A stretch of 43,941 nt of DNA from Polyangiaceae bacterium. GTDB taxonomy: Bacteria > Myxococcota_A > Polyangia > Polyangiales > Polyangiaceae. The stretch is taken from the NCBI GenBank assembly GCA_020846005.1, contig JADLEQ010000047.1, positions 1 through 43,941 on the forward strand. Reading direction: 5' to 3'. Every line of letters starts with the position of its first letter. The first letter of the stretch is position 1. Of this stretch, positions 42,566-43,941 are shown piece after piece. Made by a program: the position numbers and the translations under genes. The notes under the pieces were generated by a model, which saw only the letters and a program-made list of their open reading frames with translations, was not told the origin of the DNA and made no database searches.

Positions 42566-43564
42566 GTGATGCAGCGAGCTCTCGTCACCGGTGGTTGCGG
42601 CTTCCTCGGGAGCTGGGTCGTCAAGACGCTCCGCGAACGCGGCGTCGCCGTCCGCGTCCTGGCGCTGCCGAGCGAGCGCACCGACAACCTGCAGGGCGTC
42701 GACGCAGAGCTCGTCCGGGGCGACATCCTCACACCCGCGGACTGCACCGCCGCGGTGGCGGGTTGCGACACGGTGTTCCACCTCGCGGCGCTGTACAAGG
42801 CCTGGATGCCCGATCCGTCGCCGATGTACCGGGTGAACCTGAGCGGGACCTTCAACGTCCTGGAGGCCGCGCGGCGCGCAGGCGTCGCCAGGCTCGTCTA
42901 CACCGCGAGCGTCGTCGCGCTCGGCCGCCCCGCCCCGGGCGAGGTCGCGGACGAGCGCACCCCCTACGAGGCGTTCGACCTCGACTTCCCCTACAGCCGG
43001 AGCAAGTGGCTCAGCCGGGAGCTGGCGGAGGACTTCGCTCGCTGGGGCCTCGACGTGAGGGTCGTCTGCCCCGGCATCGTGCTCGGCCCCGGCGACATCG
43101 GCCCCACGCCGAGCGGCAAGCTGATCCTGAAGGCGCTGTCGGGCGCGCCGCCGGTGTACTGCGACGGGGCCGGGACGTACGTCGACGTCCGTGACGCCGC
43201 GTTGGTGCACGTCCTGGCGGCGGAGCGCGGCCGGGCGGGCGAGCGCTACGTCGCCACCGCGCACGATCTCGACAATCAGGCCTTCCTGGAGGCGATCGGG
43301 CGCGCGGGCGGGCAGCCGCGGCGCCTCCGCAAGGTGCCGTTCTTCGTCGCGCGCGCCGCCGCGATCGCGATGGACGTCGCGGCGCGACGGAGCGGCAAGG
43401 AGCCGGAGCTCGCCCGCGACTTCCTCGAGTACGCCGCGAAGCCCATGCGCTTCTCCAACGCGAAGAGCCTCCGGGAGCTCGGCGCCACCTACCGTCCGTT
43501 CGACCAGACGCTCCGCGACGCCATCGCCTGGTTCCGCGAGCGAGGCATGCTGGCGCGCGCCTGA
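42566..43564 (+). CDS. NAD-dependent epimerase/dehydratase, HpnA-like
   Basis: 332 residues, extended short-chain dehydrogenase. Nucleotide motif VTGGCGFLGS (residues about 8-17), downstream motif NLSGTFNVLEAARRAG, catalytic TAS and YSRSK (YxxxK), and the C-terminal region typical of hopanoid-associated sugar epimerase and dihydroflavonol-reductase-like enzymes. GTG 42566 has GGAGG 7 nt upstream; ATG 42569 is the alternative. The substrate could be a hopanoid-linked sugar or another sugar nucleotide; no hopanoid genes are adjacent to support it. Its stop overlaps slyX by one base. Confidence 0.9.
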   Translation: MMQRALVTGGCGFLGSWVVKTLRERGVAVRVLALPSERTDNLQGVDAELVRGDILTPADCTAAVAGCDTVFHLAALYKAWMPDPSPMYRVNLSGTFNVLEAARRAGVARLVYTASVVALGRPAPGEVADERTPYEAFDLDFPYSRSKWLSRELAEDFARWGLDVRVVCPGIVLGPGDIGPTPSGKLILKALSGAPPVYCDGAGTYVDVRDAALVHVLAAERGRAGERYVATAHDLDNQAFLEAIGRAGGQPRRLRKVPFFVARAAAIAMDVAARRSGKEPELARDFLEYAAKPMRFSNAKSLRELGATYRPFDQTLRDAIAWFRERGMLARA

Positions 43565-43773
43565 TGGCCGACCTCGACGAGCGGGTGACGGAGCTCGAGC
43601 TCCGCTGGATGGCGCAGGAGGACTTCCTTCGCGAGCTGAGCCACGTCGTGGCGGACCACGCTCGCGCCCTCGAGGGCCTCACCCGCCGCGTGGAGCGCCT
43701 CGAGCGGGCGCTGCGCGAGGTCGGCGCCGCGGTCGTCCAGGCGCCGGACGACTCCCCGCCGCCGCACTACTGA
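43564..43773 (+). CDS. slyX: SlyX-family protein
   Basis: 69 residues, matching the small coiled-coil SlyX family (ADLDERVTELELRWMAQEDFLRELSHVV, then RRVERLERALREV, and a PPPHY C-terminus close to the family DxxPPHY ending). ATG overlaps the epimerase stop (TGATG). Function unknown in any organism; the family is usually encoded near slyD but here follows an epimerase. Confidence 0.93.
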   Translation: MADLDERVTELELRWMAQEDFLRELSHVVADHARALEGLTRRVERLERALREVGAAVVQAPDDSPPPHY

Positions 43774-43832
43774 CCGAGCGAGCCGGGTCGTGCGGGGGGA
43801 CCAGGTCCTGTGCGCTCCGCCCTGGAGGCGAC

Positions 43833-43869
43833 GACGCCCCGGGCCCGCGCGAGGCGGGGCCGGGGCGTC
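43833..43869. terminator. Strong hairpin between slyX and the convergent gene at the edge
   Basis: GACGCCCCGG at 43833-43842 pairs perfectly with CCGGGGCGTC at 43860-43869, with partial further pairing inside. It likely ends both transcripts. Confidence 0.6.
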
Positions 43870-43885
43870 TCCGCGCCGCGCGCGC

Positions 43886-43941
43886 TCAGTAGTCGGCGCT
43901 GTTCGTCGAGAACCGCGTGCCGTTCTTCCGCACGCCGCTCA
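43886..43941 (-). CDS. Partial C-terminus of a further gene (right window edge)
   Basis: The minus strand ends with SGVRKNGTRFSTNSADY and a TGA at 43886-43888, with G/C-ending codons. Only the last 17 residues are in the window; no family can be named. The position after a bidirectional hairpin supports a real gene end. Confidence 0.5.
   Translation of the reverse strand, partial: SGVRKNGTRFSTNSADY

Overview
This is a gene-dense, very GC-rich bacterial window with almost every third codon position G or C. Content points to a predatory or gliding-type Myxococcota, most likely class Polyangia. That is inferred from the many lipoproteins with Gly/Ser/Ala-rich stalks, a zinc-ribbon/GYF/TonB-like protein of the GltJ/AgmX type, a DUF4388-TPR protein, a Gld-type ABC system, thrombospondin-type-3 OmpA proteins and Cys-rich secreted proteins. 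No phage, IS element, CRISPR array or plasmid function is visible. The window reads as ordinary chromosome with about 40 genes and one tRNA-Arg.

Layout. 0-10 kb is one long minus-strand block: sthA (soluble transhydrogenase), then a Gld-like ABC exporter (ATPase, permease, GldG, DUF4340) whose genes overlap or abut, then purA and a DUF4388/TPR protein. A partial secreted-protein gene sits at the left edge. 10-16 kb holds small conserved unknowns, a Cys-rich secreted protein, and a CreB/CreC-like two-component system followed by uppS (undecaprenyl diphosphate synthase). A direct repeat of the size expected for an OmpR-family regulator lies between creC and uppS. 16-25.6 kb carries a membrane protein, a stand-alone E2-type acyltransferase domain, tRNA-Arg(TCT), the GltJ-like protein, a zinc-ribbon membrane protein, an OmpA/TSP3 outer-membrane protein, and lipoproteins including an esterase.

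25.6-36 kb contains an acyl-CoA mutase large subunit whose active-site residues are those of isobutyryl-CoA mutase rather than methylmalonyl-CoA mutase. It also contains yggX, a TerB-like protein, a lytic transglycosylase overlapping an FKBP lipoprotein, an unrecognised 618-aa protein, and fhs (formate-THF ligase). 36-44 kb has an orphan coding-like frame, serB, a large lipoprotein hydrolase, a CBM9-like lipoprotein, an NAD-dependent epimerase with slyX, and the C-terminus of a further gene.

The clearest window-wide signal is in expression. At least sixteen monocistronic or first-in-operon genes have a -10-like TANNNT hexamer (usually GCTAnnCT-like) ending 6-14 nt, mostly 6-10 nt, before the start codon and no Shine-Dalgarno. 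This would give leaderless mRNAs. Several genes inside operons instead show Shine-Dalgarno sequences or start/stop overlaps. Convergent gene pairs are separated by strong GC hairpins without U-tracts.
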